A DNA stretch of 64,000 nt, from positions 20,190,880 to 20,254,879 of the forward strand of contig NC_089594.1 of NCBI RefSeq assembly GCF_019320115.1, written 5' to 3'. This document shows positions 9,786 through 22,191 of this stretch, one piece after another. How positions within the stretch are numbered: the stretch's first letter is position 1; each line of letters opens with the position of its first letter. The notes below the pieces were generated by a model, which saw only the letters and a list, made by a program, of their open reading frames with translations, was not told the DNA's origin and searched no databases. This DNA is from Miscanthus floridulus (lineage: Eukaryota > Streptophyta > Magnoliopsida > Poales > Poaceae). The translations under genes and the position numbers were made by a program.

Positions 9786-12700
9786 TGGTCACTTGATTAC
9801 TTATATATGTGAGCAACAAAAGAAATTGTGAATATATGAATATATTTATATAACATACTTTGAGGATCTCTTCAGGAGTTCTTTTTGTGTACGCCCCGAT
9901 AAACTCGCAAACATAGTATCCACAGTAGTTGTTCTCCTGTTCTTGCCTCGGAACCCACTTTTACGAGAAAAAAGATCCGGTGAATTGAAAGCATGCATGG
10001 TGTTAATTGAATTATATATATATAAATGTAGATAGTACTTATTTTGTATGCGATTACATCCCGTGGCGCTTTGCAATGTTTCATGTGGTGATTCTCAATG
10101 AAACTTTTCCAAACACTGCGCCCAATAAAATAAAACATTAATTTGGTCTTTAATAATTGCTGCAGTTAAGAGATCGAGGTATATATAGTTGCTAGAGAGA
10201 CCATATTACCCTTGGATAATATCTATCATGTCTTGGTACTCTGTTTGCTCTTTTCTTAACGAGTCTAAGATTCTGAACTGACTATTGGCCATATCGATGA
10301 CCATCAATATCCAGTGATTGTTGCATATGTTTTTATACAAATATGATCGACATTAGCCAGAGTCAACATATATGTATATATATGGGAGATAGCTTAGCTA
10401 GTAAGCAAATAATTGAATAAATGTCCATATGATCGACATTAATTATTTAACACTCACTTGAAGTTGTAGGGAAAGAGTATGTCCTTGTTTTGTTGGTTCA
10501 CTAAGAACCTCATGAGATTTTTCTCGAGTTCAGCTTTCTATTGAGGCAGGGGATTAGGATGTTTGAATACGACATTTGGATCAATGAAACCAACATCATT
10601 ATCCTTTCTCTTTCTGAGTTCTATCATCTCATATCTGCATATATAAAAATATAGTGTGAGGATATATAATGTATATATATATACATGTAGCGTTATATAT
10701 ACACACTTTAATAGTAGAAAATAATCACACTTACAGACAATAGCAGCTAATGAGACTTTTGTCGAGAGAGTCCAGGTGGCATAGTTGGTGTAATTCTTCA
10801 AACTCCACATATATAACGTCATCGCCATGGAAGTAATGTTGGTTTCTAACTCTGACAGTAACAAAGGCCTCTCCCCGTTCACACGCCGCCATGTACCACT
10901 TGTTTAGCAGGTACATTTGCGTACCCAGTTCACCTAAGGCCTCAGGGTTGGATAGACTCTTTCCACGTTCAAATTTCTTCCAAGGATCCACTTTCGGAGC
11001 AGATGGTCCTTCAGCGAGCACTTGGGCAAGGTCCAAACCAGTTTACTCGTAAAACCGAGCCAGCTCCTCAAAATCGACGTCTAAGTCTAAGTTTGAACCA
11101 TATTGATTACGAACGACAAGAGGGGGGGCTGATTGTTGCGATTGTTGTCCGAGTTGTGCAACACCTTTCCCTGGTCTAGTCTTTTTTTACGCCGCCTCAA
11201 ATGGCTTGGTGAGAGAGCGGTCGTAGTCCGATTTTGGTCGGGTCTTTTGAGATTCCCGCTTTTTCTGGTCCACCTTCTTTCTTAGAAGATCTGGAGATAG
11301 GTAGAAGTATGATTTCTCTGGGTTCTCCCTCTCTTCTCGTTACTTTTTTACTTTTTCGAAGAAACTGTCCACATCTTTTTTACTGTAGCTTTTAATTCCT
11401 TTTCACTTTTCTCGAAAGATAGTTTTTGGGAAATAACTAGATTAGATGAGGCTTTCTTCTTTGCCGGCTGGTGGGACAACGACTTTGTTTGCGGGGCGGA
11501 CCACTTAGGAGCTGGCTTCCTCTTAGTCATCAAGGGAGGTGGGGCAGCCGTTGGAGGCGTTGGAGACCTCCTTGGAGGTGGCGGCGGTGGCGGCATTGCC
11601 ACCTGATTGCCCAGAGCACTATGATGATCTGGAGATTGAATAATTGGACTTAGGTTGGCGGAGGCCCTGCTGTGTGATTACAAAAAAGAATAATTAGGTA
11701 TAAGAAATTGTTATTATTAATCATGCATGTCAATAGAAAGTTTGTGAAAAATTTATTTCGTTCACTTTTGTCCGCACCTATTGTCTGGCAGTTGAGGCAG
11801 TGGCGGTGGACTAGAGACCCCGGGAATAATGTTGTAGCGCTTGCGCCATAGTATGAATGTTTTCTCTGCTTCTCCTAGTCTTCTCCCCATCACCTCCTGG
11901 AATGTCAAGAGGCAGGTCACTAAAACCTTTGTTAACTCTATCAACTGAGACGCTAACATATCCAGGTGGTATTATTGTCCCATGGATTCTTGGTGTCTTG
12001 GTAGGATTTGGAGGAGAAAAAACACCGAGAGCCACCATGATTGTGGCATTCTCTTTTGGAATATGTAGCTCACATGATGTAAATGGTGCAGTGATGTCAT
12101 CCACGGGGAAACGTAGCATTGCGTCATCTTTATTTGGCAACTCTATGGAAGCGCAGCTGCTTTTCAACTGATCAGGGGGGCTAATATTAATGTTCATTCC
12201 TGGATCTGATGCCTGCCTCTGGGCACTCATTGCTATTTGCACTTGCTTTATGATTTCGTCCTGCATTCTAGCTTGCATGTCTTTTTCGCGTTCCTATGCT
12301 TGAAGCAACGCCTCCCATGACTCACGAACCAATTCCTCCAACCTGCTGATCCACGCTGCATCCTCATCCTTCCTTCTCTACCGGCTTCTGTAGGTATCTC
12401 TGTCGTCAGGGAAACCATGCTCCCAAGAAATATTCTGTTCTAAACCTCTCGTTCGGCCACTGTGTTCAGTGGTCTCGAGGGCATACGTCAGTTCATCCTT
12501 CTCTCTATTGGGCCTGAACGCACCAATAGTTTTAGCTTGTAGAGCATAAGATAATCCTTGTGTTGCTCTTTCGAGTTTTGAGCCATGAACCAGCTTCTTG
12601 GTCTCTATGTCCAGTCTTCCCTCATGAGCGAAAAACCAATTCTTCGTGCGTTTGGACCAATTGAGGGATTCTGGTGTGATACCCTTGGCAAGAATGTCCA

Positions 12701-13517
12701 CTTCCATTTTTCCCACTTGGGAATGGCAGTCGCGTAGCCACCAGATCCCATGCCATGGTGGTATACCTTTTGTCGGGCATTCTCTTGGTTCCTTCTCACC
12801 CGTTCCTCACCCTCTTCAGATGTCTTGTACTGTACAAAATCATTCCAGTAGGGCCTTAACTTCGCGAGCGGGCCACGAGTATTGAAATTAGGCGTTATGT
12901 TCTTCTTGACATATTTCGTGTATAGGGATTTCTTCCAAGTCTGAAATTGTGTGGCCATCTTCTTCATAGCCTAATTTTGAACTAGTTCCTTCAATTCATC
13001 ATCATTGATAGCATCATAATCATCCGCTTGCAAAGTGAAATGTTGAAGAATATCATCCCAAATTAAATTTTTATCAAGATCAGAGACAAAACTAACATGA
13101 GGCTCGTTGATCTTTTGCTTCCATTCACGGGCACTGATCGGAAGTCTGTCCCTTACAAGGCACCCACAGTGTTGCATGAATTTCCTTGCGTGTGGACCAA
13201 GTGGTTCGCCTGTCTCGATATTGAATTCCAATATTATGTAGCGCCCCTCCAATGGCTTTTTCGGGCCTCGAATTTTTTTGCTTTTCGCCGTTGTTGTCGT
13301 CAATCCAGAGGGCTACGTATAATAGATGATAGATATTCAAATATATATATATATATACCTCGCCTGTATTTTCTTGCACAATATTTTCTTGGTTATCTTC
13401 AAGAGCCCGGTATTGACTCCCGTCATCTACATCCTGCTGGTCACCATCGACAAATTGAGTGCCGGTGTTGATAATATTCATCATTTCTTCATTCATGTTG
13501 TCTCTTGGGGCAGCCAT
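9551..13517 (-). pseudogene. TnpA-like / Ulp1 (C48) protease gene of element 1, decayed
   Basis: Relative of the gene at 28337-32325. Exon 1 (13517-13359) starts MAAPRDN; exon 2 starts at 13312 and encodes the TnpA-like region (PKKPLEGRYI, LVRDRLPIS, SWEHGFP blocks). The proline-rich exon runs from about 11673 to 10735, and the Ulp1 exons follow to a TGA ending at 9551. Protease landmarks remain: NNHWILMVID near 10325 (His), an LDS motif (Asp) and NNYCGYYVCEF near 9925 (Cys). Breaks include a stop in place of Trp at about 12970 (before the AMKKMATQ block), a frameshift near 12710, another near 11870 in the LGEAEKTF region, a stop near 10540, and loss of the AG acceptor before the His exon. 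It is non-functional. Confidence 0.75.
9709..9785. repeat. (TA)n(TG)n microsatellite
   Basis: About 29 TA units followed by about 8 TG units, in the intron between the last two protease exons of element 1. Confidence 0.95.
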
Positions 13518-13989
13518 CTAGCTTTTACACCACCAGATATATCTATAAAAAATAAAAACTATATCTATAAAATGAACTCCTGCAAGACGTGTCACCTTAA
13601 GGATAGTAACATTTGTAAAAATTATTTCTGTATCTGTACTAGTGATAGAATCTAGCATAAGCCTTATTTAAGTGCCTAGCTTGTTTGAAGGGGAAATCTT
13701 AACTGACAAAGTTTAAAGGTTTCCAGAGCGTTTAACATTACTCTGCTTGCCGAGAAAGTTGCTAGTGTTGTGTCGTTGGCATTTTTCATGGCCGTGGCCA
13801 TGGTCATTGTGTTCTCGTCTTTTACTGCGGCAGGTAAGTAATTCACATGATATTTCCACAAATTAACAGAAGAATAGGAGTGTACACACATAACAATCGA
13901 TTATCGTATATATTTTTATATATACTACGTTTGGGTACGGTGATTGATAGACTACTACGATGATATCGGGACGTGTGAATAAATAACCA

Positions 13990-14219
13990 TCCGTACTAGT
14001 TGACCTTGCTTACATGATCATCTCGGTGAGCATTTCTCCACCGGACGGCACCGTACTTGGCCATGGAAGACCTCCGATTCTACGAGGAAGGAAACACGTT
14101 CTTCCACGACCGTTGTCGCTCTCTCTCATAGAATCAAAGCTCCTCCTTGATGTCCATTACCGCTCGGCAGAGAACATGCTCGCCGAGCTGAACACGGTCC
14201 GCAAGTTCAACTAGTATGG
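13990..14219. repeat. single fold-back repeat in element 1
   Basis: One copy of the 230-bp palindromic unit, from CCGTACTAGTTG to CAACTAGTATGG. It sits between the internal promoter block and exon 1 of the TnpA/Ulp1 gene. In the two younger elements the repeats instead precede the GRF zinc-finger gene. Confidence 0.85.
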
Positions 14220-14229
14220 ATTTTCTACA

Positions 14230-15495
14230 ATTTTCTAACTATTCGTCATAAGCTACCGCGCAAAATGGAGGAAACGACGAGACACCGGGCACACCCATGC
14301 TCCACTGAGCTCGATGGCTCAGCGCAAAATCGCATTACAAGATTGCCGGCACGAGGGCTCGGCACACGCATCCATCCGATTACAAAAGGTTGGAGCAATT
14401 AATCCATCATAAACGGATTATATATGGTGGCGGCGGTGGCTCACATCCAAGGTGTCAAACGCGAGGTCCAGCTCCTGCAGCCAAAAAACATGTTAGAGAC
14501 TTAGACTTTACTAAAAAAACATGTTACAGAAGTATGCACCAAATTGATGAGTCAAATTGATACTAATAGAAATCAGCAGACCATTGTTTATAACAGCAAA
14601 ATGTACAAAACAAATGCAAAAGCAAGCATCTCACTATATCTTCAAAAATGCTTCCATTGTCAATGTTGCTCTCATCAGCATAGAGATTTTATCGCAAAAA
14701 GTTTCTACCACTCAGGTTCCAATTCAAACTTCAAAGATCATGCATAGATTCTAGATTCATACAGAAGCATATTTTTTTATGACTTGTAGAAATTGCAAAA
14801 GCTCATGATATCAGCCATAACTCCTACCAGATCAAAGTTAACTCCTGCCCAGATTCTAGATTCATACAAAAGCTCATTTGCAACAAGTATGTACAAATGT
14901 ATAAAATCATAATTCTTATAAACATGATCATCTAGTAGAGCATCTATAAGAACTAATTAACAATATCTTGAGCATCTATAATAACACATATATCGCGAGA
15001 AAGACTTCAAGCCAGCAAAGCAGGTTCACAAACACACTGCTAACCGTCGTCCTCCCTCTTGTGATGACAGAACAAGCCCCTTGGCCCTTGCCCCTTCTAC
15101 ACTTGAGCATGCTACCTCCTAGCAATAGCAACACACACAACTATCATGCATAGCACTGACCATCTCGCCGCTGATCACTAATACTGATACGCATCTTCCC
15201 AACCTCGCCCGACGATCTCCATCATCGTCAGAACACCAACTACGGCATCATCAAGGGAAGTGCAGAGGAAGAGGGAGACCAGGGCCAAACCTAGAGACGT
15301 GCCGTAGCTGTGGCCTGCTGCGGATCTTGGAGAAGACTGCTTGGGGGCAAGGTGGGCCGGGGACGAGGACGACGCGAGGCGTGCGCTGGCCGGCCGGTGA
15401 CATCGTGCGCGCGTGAGGCGAGGCTAGGGTGGCCTGGGGGCGACGGCACTACTAGATCGATCTGGTGGAGAAGATGAGGCTTGGCGGAGGCAGAG
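14230..15495 (-). other. presumed leader/intron of the internal transcription unit
   Basis: No coding frame is supported. Two copies of AGATTCTAGATTCATACA lie near 14747 and 14856. The part 15180-15495 is GC-rich and gene-leader-like when read on the minus strand. It lies downstream of the internal TATA box at 15499-15507. Confidence 0.35.
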
Positions 15496-15498
15496 AGG

Positions 15499-15507
15499 TT
15501 TTATAAA
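15499..15507 (-). promoter_or_regulatory. internal TATA box of element 1
   Basis: Minus-strand TTTATAAAA directly inside an internal cluster of hairpins, matching the geometry of the terminal promoters. Inference. Confidence 0.5.
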
Positions 15508-15509
15508 GG

Positions 15510-15850
15510 GAGACCTTTAGTCCTGGTTGTCGCTACGAACCGGGACTAAAGACCCTTTAGTCCCGGGTGATGATTAGAACCGGGACTAAAGGTCTGATCT
15601 TTAGTCCCGGGTGTAGCCATGGCCCGGGAGTAAAGGTCATTTTGGTGGGCTGTGAAAACACAGCCCACCTTTAGTCCCGGGTGATGATTAGAACCGGGAC
15701 TAAAGGTCTGATCTTTAGTCCCGGGTGTAACCACGGCCCGGGAGTAAAGGTCATTTTGGCTGGCTGCGAATACGCAGCCCACCTTTAGTCCCGGGTGTAG
15801 CCACGGCCCGGGAGTAAAGGGCATTTTAGGCCCGGGAGTAAAGGTGGTTT
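15510..15850. repeat. internal hairpin cluster of element 1
   Basis: Hairpins of CTTTAGTCCCGGGTG and CCCGGGAGTAAAGG arms located mid-element, upstream of the TnpA/Ulp1 cassette. Several hairpins pair an AGT arm with an ACT-type arm, leaving one mismatch. Confidence 0.8.
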
Positions 15851-16311
15851 GCAGTTGGCGTTCTCCGGTTTCCATAAGTTTTTTCCTTTTTATATATTTC
15901 TTTTATATAAAAATGCATAGAGTTATTAATTGCCTAATAAATAAAATCTTACCAAAAAAATTATAAAAAAATCATGGACTTGGTTTTGCATTATTATACA
16001 CAACAAAAAATTGTAACCTAAACTCTTTTGTTTTACTATATGAATATTTGACATAGTGTAAATAATAATTACAATTTACACCATGCAAAAATATACTACT
16101 TAATTAAAATCATTAAAACTATTGCTTTTCGATAGGAAATTAGTTTTCACATCTTATTAACGTTGATCATTTGGTTTTTCACCACACATTCTCCATGGGA
16201 AATCCACCGTCTAGCAGAAAATTTATTTAAACCGTAGAAAATATGAAAACACGACAAAAAAATCTGAAGTCACAATTATTACATAATAGGTCTAATACAT
16301 CACTAAATATA

Positions 16312-18953
16312 TCAAGCGGGCACAGTAGTGAACTTCTTCTTAACGTATATCCCTTGGTTATGATCGCGTCGTAACCATGGAGTGTCCTCATCATTTTAGC
16401 TGGATGCTTGGGTCTTTGTTCATTGTGAAGGGTGGAATTCGGTCATCCTTTTCATAATCTTCTGATATGTCTGACTTGTCTTCAATTCCGACGATGTTTC
16501 TTTTCCCTGAAAGAACTATGTGGCGCTTTGGATCATAGATTGGGTCGTTGTTGTTTTTCCCTCTCTTCGGTTTTGTAGACATGTCCTTGACATAAAACAC
16601 CTGATTCACATCCTTGGCAAGGACGAATGGTTCGTCTTTGTACCCAATATTGTTGAGGTCCACGGTTGTCATTCCATATTGGTTGTCGACTGCTACCCCA
16701 CCTCCAGTCGCCTTTACCCATTGGCACTTGAACAAAGGTACCTTAAAAGTAGGTGCATAGTTTAGTTCCCATATCTCCTCTATGCGGCCATAATATGTTT
16801 GCTTATTTATTTTAGGGTCGGTGGCATCTATGCGGACACCACTGTTTTAGTTGGTGCTCCTTTTATCTTGGGCTACTGTGTAAAATATATTCCCATTTAT
16901 CTTGTACCCTTTGTATGTGAGGATATGCCACGATGGCTGCCTAGCCAACAAATACAGTTGCTCATCAATACTCTCATCACCCTGACATTCTTTTCGCAAC
17001 CAGTCGCTAAAAGTTTCCACGTGCTGACGCGTAATCCAAGCTTTAGACTTCCCTGGAAACTCGGATTGGAGCAACTCTTTATGTGTCTCGATATACGGAT
17101 CCACCAAGGAGGAGTTTTGTAGAACTGTGTAGTGTGCTTTATTAAAATAATTGTCCTACGTACCAATATATGTTTTCTTCCCTAGTGTCCCCTTTCCACT
17201 TAGTCTCCCCTCATGTCGCGATTCAGGAACACCAACCGGGTCAAGGTCGGGAATAAAGTCAACACAAAACTCAATGACCTCCTCTGTTCCATAGCCCTTG
17301 GCGATGCTTCCTTCTGGCCGAGCACGGTTGTGAACATATTTCTTTAGGACTTCCATGAAACTCTCAAAGGGGAACATGTTGTGCAGGAACACAGGACCGA
17401 GAATGCTAATCTCCTTGACCAGGTGAACTAGGAAGTGTGTCATGATATTAAAGAAGGAAGGAGGGAACACCAACTCAAAGATGATAAAACATTGAACCAC
17501 ATCATTCTGTAGTTTAGCTAGATCCATTGGATCGATTGTCTTCTGAGAACTTGCATTGAGGAATGCACATAGCTTCACGGTGTCTAGACATACATTTGGA
17601 GGTAGAATTTCTCTTAATGCAACTAGAAGCAATTGCGTCATGAGCACGTGGCAGTCAAGGGACTTTAACTTTAGGAATTTCTTCTCTGGCATATTTATTA
17701 TACCCTTTATATTCGAGGAGAATCCAGATGGTACCTTGATGCTTGCTAGGCATTCAAACATGCTTTCCTTCTCTTCTTTGCTAAGCGTGTAGCTGGCAGG
17801 ACTTAAGTAATGACGTCCATCATCTGTGCTTCATGCATAATCAGGGAGGTAGGTTGTAGATACATAGAGTAACAGGCCAAGTGCTATGACTACTGCTCTG
17901 CTCCCCGAAAGGATTCATACCATCCGTACTTAAAGCAAACCTTAAGTTTCTTGCGTCATTTGCAAACTCCGGGATTTCTCTATCGATTGCTCTCCACTAG
18001 GATCCATCAGCAGGGTGTCTTAACATATTGTCTACCTTATGGTCTTCTTTGTGCTATCGCAATAACTTTGCATGGTCTTTGTTTCTGAACAGACGTTTCA
18101 AGCGTGGTATTATAGGAGCATACCACATAATCTTGGCAGGGATTTTCTTCATGGGACGTTCGCCCACAACATCACCAGGGTCATCTCGCCTGATCTTATA
18201 CCGCGATGCATGACATACCAGGCATGCATCTAACTTCTCATACTCCTTGCCACGGTAGAGGATGTAGTCATTAGGACATGCATGTATCTTCTGGATTTCT
18301 AATCCCAAAGGGCAGACTACCTGTTTTGCTTCGTACGTAGTGATGGGCAATTCATTATCCTTTGGAAGCATCTTCTTTTGGATTTTTAGTAACTCCCTAA
18401 ATCCCTTGTCAGATACACTATTCTTTGCCTTCCGTTGCAGCAATTCCAGTGTGGTACCCAACTTTTTCTGTCCCGCATCACAAGTTGGGTATAGCAATTT
18501 CTTGTGATCCTCTAGCATGCGCTCGAACTTGATCTTCTCCTTTTCACTTTCGCATTCTCTTTGTGCATCACGAATGGCTTGACCAAGATCATCAGCGGGC
18601 TCATCTTCTGCCACTACCTCATCTTCAGCTTCCCCCTTTGCAGTATCATTGAAGGTACCATATTCAGCAATAATGTCATCATCGTCCCATTGTTCTTCTT
18701 CACCTTCTTCCATTACAACCCCGGTTTCTCCATGCTTCGTCCAACAAATATAGTTTGGCATGAAACCCGACTTCAACAAGTGTGAATGAAGACTCCTTGA
18801 GCTAGCATATTCCTTCAAATTCTTACATATGACACATGGGCAGCACATGAAACCATCGCGTTTGTTTGCCTCGGCCACACGTAAGAAAGAATGCACGCCC
18901 TCAATGAACTCTTGGGAGCGGCGATTAGCATTGTACATCCAATGCCGGCTCAT
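16312..18953 (-). pseudogene. TNP2-type transposase of element 1, core deleted
   Basis: TNP2 is the catalytic CACTA transposase that cuts and joins element ends. The N-terminal transposase-associated region (SRHWMYNANRRSQEF, zinc-binding-like CCPCVIC), the start of the Transposase_21 region (STDGMNPFG), the DUF4218 region (CHVLMTQLLLVAL, NRARPEGSIAKGY) and the DUF4216 region (FKCQWVKATGGG) are all visible. Compared with the copy at 34547-37896, about 710 bp are missing at a join near 17827/17828, which removes most of the Transposase_21 core. Further breaks are TAG at 18054-18056 (in place of Trp), TAG at 17156-17158, and TAA at about 16845 (in place of Gln). Stop codon TGA ends at 16312. Confidence 0.88.
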
Positions 18954-19076
18954 CTGCATTATATGACATACATACCATATTAAAACCTAGAACATAATCA
19001 GTTAATTATACGACATGCATGCCACCACACAAGGTATTAATTTATGAAAGTCTCGCTACAATGTAGACAATCCCAA

Positions 19077-19561
19077 CTACCACAAAAAAACTAAAGCTAA
19101 AATGCACTTCAGCAGCATAAGGATTTCTCGACCAATCCCAACTAAAACAGACAGATCATGCGTTTGTTCAACATCTATGGGCTTCTTCCGCAGGATCACT
19201 GCATCATCAGCCGCCGTAGCCACCTGTGCAAGAGAGTTTTGCACGTGTTCAACATACTCTTCCTCCCAGTACCAGCCTGAACATCCAATGCCATCCCACT
19301 GAAATTAAAACAAAAAATTAGAACTTTAATCACAATCATCATAAAAATAAGTATAAATTAACCATAATCATCAAATGCGACAAAATAACTCACATTGCGA
19401 TCCGGACACTTGTAGAAGATACGGCCCTTGTTAGGACACTCCTTCCTCACCCGGTACTCCATCACAATCTTCTCCTCACACTTGCCGCGTGCAATGAGAG
19501 GAAGGTCCGGCCTCAGTCGCTTTGGAACCCGATGAAGTTGCCATCTACTCCCTATACTCAT
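19077..19561 (-). pseudogene. GRF zinc-finger / membrane protein of element 1, decayed
   Basis: Relative of the gene at 37945-38506. Exon 1 is 19561-19394 and exon 2 starts at 19298. The first zinc-binding Cys pair has become RGKC (one Cys lost). A base missing next to a T run shifts the frame in the hydrophobic segment, so the predicted protein stops at 19077-19079 before the membrane helix is complete. Confidence 0.65.
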
Positions 19562-19981
19562 TTTTAATATAATATAAATTTCTCATTTTATAAACAAATA
19601 AAATTAAAAAAACTCTAAAATTCTCTATATCTCCAAACCATGAAGTGTGCTATGCATGCTAGAATTGAAAACACAATACTAGTTTTGAATAACTACTTTA
19701 ACCTTCCTTCATCCAAATACGCAAACTTTAAAGTGATTTTGAGCTTAATTGGCTTACAAATAAAAAAATCTAACATAAAAAACCATATATATCTAGTCCA
19801 TAAAATGAAATAAGCTACTGATGAAACATAAGAGTATAAAGTTGGTAACCTTCAGAACCGAAGAATCGATGGAGGAATGGAAGAAATCTTGTGATACACC
19901 GGTGATGAGGAAGAAGAGAGGCCGGCGATGAAGCAAGAACACTGATCTCGAAGTGGCTCGGGCTCGGGGAGGAACAAGGGC

Positions 19982-20290
19982 TATATAGGAGGGGACCTTT
20001 AGTCCCGGTTGGAGACAGAAACCGGGACTAAAGGTCCCTTCCTAGTCTCGGCCAGAGCCTCCAGCCGGGAGTAGACTTTTACTCCCGGTTGGAGGAACCA
20101 ACCGGAGTAAAAGTTAACCTTTAGTCCCGGTTGGTAGCTCCAACCAGGACTAAAGGTCCCCTGCAGCAAAAGCCTGCCGCAGTAGCCGTTGAGCTGGGTC
20201 CTTTAGTCCCGGTTGGAGCTACAAACCGGGACTAAAGGTATCTCTAGTTCCGAGCGCGAAAAATACCGGGACTAAAGCCAAATTTTAAGA
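19982..20290. repeat. right subterminal hairpins and TATA of element 1
   Basis: Hairpins of CCTTTAGTCCCGGTTGG and TTTTACTCCCGGTTGG arms. A minus-strand CTATATAG (19981-19988) lies at the inner edge and would drive the GRF/TNP2 cassette. Confidence 0.7.
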
Positions 20291-20322
20291 TGGGATCAAA
20301 GGTCGTTTCTCTACTAGTGTCA

Positions 20323-20855
20323 TGCCGGCACGATAAGCCCTGCAGCCCTACAGCACGATAGTCCATCTCAGCCCATAAAAACCAAGTCACAGCAAAAATA
20401 AATTGGAAAAAAAATCAACAACAATCATAGAACGAGACCCACTTATTGTTCTAGATCAATCCCAGGAATGCATTCACGCAGACAGGCAGATTAGAGAGGG
20501 AGGGGAAGCTCGGAGGAGAAGCTGTGGAACTCGAAGGGGGCACCAAGTGGGTTGTGCCTTGTCGAATCTCCCGGCCGCTCCTTGCCGCCACTTACCTGAG
20601 CGACCACGTTGGCACACATGCTCTGCTCATTGTTTTTTTTAGAATTACACAGTACAACGTAGACGCCCACAACGCACACACACTCACCCCCCTGCTCATT
20701 GTTGGGATTCAATAATGAACCAAGGCTATCTAGATTCAGCACTTGTGCAGCCCGATTGATGCCCAATAAGCTTTAGAAGCACCACAATGAACGAAGACAT
20801 GATCAAAAGCTTCCATAACTTGCTGACTACAAAGAACATAATCTTAGGTTGGCTT
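20323..20855. other. relic-rich spacer; possible reverse-transcriptase zinc-knuckle fragment
   Basis: On the minus strand about 20855-20740 reads a stretch including EAFDHVFVHCGASKAYW, which resembles the zf-RVT domain at the C-terminus of plant non-LTR reverse transcriptases (H-x-F-x-x-C type). This is weak evidence. 20440-20640 is GC-rich and gene-like but no protein is recognised. Confidence 0.3.
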
Positions 20856-20873
20856 TGTCAAAAGAAAAAAAAA

Positions 20874-21017
20874 TCCGTGAATTCATAGTTTTTTTCTCTG
20901 AAGAAGGCCCTTTGTGTTCAATCTGTCCTTCATGCATGGGTAGTAACCAAAAAATGCTTGATGATGCTTTTAGTTAGAAGCTATGAATTCACGGATTGAA
21001 CACAAAGGGCTTTCTTC
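20874..21017. repeat. rearranged inverted repeat beside the duplication edge
   Basis: TCCGTGAATTCATAG (20874-20888) and GAAGAAGGCCCTTTGTGTTC (from 20900) recur inverted as CTATGAATTCACGGA (20981-20995) and GAACACAAAGGGCTTTCTTC (20998-21017). The order is X Y X' Y' rather than a simple hairpin, as if a tandem pair was followed by one inverted copy. It also occurs at about 40027-40171 in copy B. Confidence 0.7.
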
Positions 21018-21208
21018 AATTGTTCTTCCGTAGCAATTAAGGTCTGTTTATTTTAGTACGTAACAGAAGTTAGCACCTCGATAAGATCCAATTGTTCTTC
21101 GTACTTGATAAACCTCTTGGAAAACAAAGTAAAAAACAAAAACCAACAGCTACATTGACATGTGTGCTTGCACGAAAATAGTGACCGCGCGTGCACCTTA
21201 CCTAACTG

Positions 21209-21218
21209 CTATATATAG
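21209..21218 (+). promoter_or_regulatory. possible orphan TATA box
   Basis: CTATATATAG is followed by a C/T-rich stretch that looks like a plant transcription start region, but it is interrupted 60 bp downstream by the inserted element at 21277. No gene follows. Low-confidence reading. Confidence 0.25.
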
Positions 21219-21276
21219 TAGCCCTACTCCTAGACTACCTTTCTTGCATTGCTTTGTCGCTATCACCGCAAATTAA

Positions 21277-22188
21277 GGCCCCGTTTGGCATGGCTTTGGC
21301 TCGTGAAAAAATAGCTCTGGCTCTGGCTCGTATGGAAAAGCAGCTTTTTCTGACTCTGGCTTATTTTGTACGAAAACGTTTGGCAAAACGGCTTCTTCTG
21401 GCATTTCAGATTGGAAAGAAGATGTCAAATATCCAAAATACCCTTATATTTCTTTTTTTCTCTTTTCTTTTTCTTTTTTTTTCTCTTCATTTTCCTTTTC
21501 ATTTTCTTTCCTTTTCCCCTTCTCTCTCCTTATCCGATCGGCCTTCCCTTCTTTTCCCCTCCTCTCTCCTAATCCGATCGGCCTTTCTTTCCTTCTTTCT
21601 CTCTTGGGCGGCGTCCAGGGCACCACCCGTGCCCCCACCTCCGTGCTCTCCGCTGGCACATTAGGGGTCTGCGCCGCCGCCGCCGCCGGTGCTCCACCCG
21701 CGCCGCCGAGCTCCACCATGGATGCCGCCTCCGCTCGCGCAGTCAAGCTCCGCAATGGCCGTGGCCTCGGCACGCCATCTGAGATCCAACATGGCCGCGG
21801 CCTCGGCACACCGCCATGCTCCGCTTCGGCTGCTGAGCTTCGGCCCGGCCGTGGGCTCCGCACGCGCCGCCGGCCGCCATGGCGTCCGCCGGCCACCACC
21901 CCCGCCGCCGCCTCCACGCTGCTGCCGAGCTCGCAGGCTTGCCTGATGGCAAATGTTTTAATTTCTGTGAAATAGCAAGGGCACATGCATACTTTAGTAT
22001 TTTGGGTGGAGGAATGAGCTGGTATGAGCCACTATTTTTGGCTTCTCATCGGCGGAAGAACCTAGAGAGCGGAAAAGGTGGGGCTTCTCCTGGCTTTTCC
22101 TCGTGAGCCATTTTGAGTTATAGTGTTTGGCAGGGCTTCACCATGAGCCGCTCAAGAAGCCGCTCGATGAGCCCTGCCAAAGGGGGGC
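21277..22188. mobile_element. PIF/Harbinger-like non-autonomous element, copy A
   Basis: Terminal inverted repeats GGCCCCGTTTGGCATGGCT and, inverted at the right, GCCCCCCTTTGGCAGGGCT. TAA flanks both sides (21274-21276 and 22189-22191). The 912-bp interior includes a very GC-rich stretch (about 21600-21950) without a recognisable protein, which looks like captured gene DNA, and a T/C-rich stretch before it. Open frames in it are in several phases and are not supported. Confidence 0.75.
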
Positions 22189-22191
22189 TAA

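Larger units (their letters stand above)
9011..20319 (-). mobile_element. CACTA element 1, 11.3 kb, complete ends, non-autonomous
   Basis: Left terminus CACTAGTGGAAAAACGGG at 9011 and right terminus ending CTCTACTAGTG at 20319. TCA flanks both sides (9008-9010 and 20320-20322), the 3-bp target duplication typical of CACTA elements. From right to left it holds subterminal hairpins, a GRF zinc-finger gene, a TNP2 transposase gene, an internal hairpin/promoter block, one fold-back repeat, a TnpA/Ulp1 gene and left hairpins. All three genes are broken, and the transposase lacks about 710 bp of its core compared with the element at 27789-39925. Confidence 0.93.

Noticed and set aside
21604..21975. 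Alanine-rich coding frame conserved in copy B
   Set aside because: Conserved only because the whole segment was duplicated recently; frame shifts between copies and no domain.
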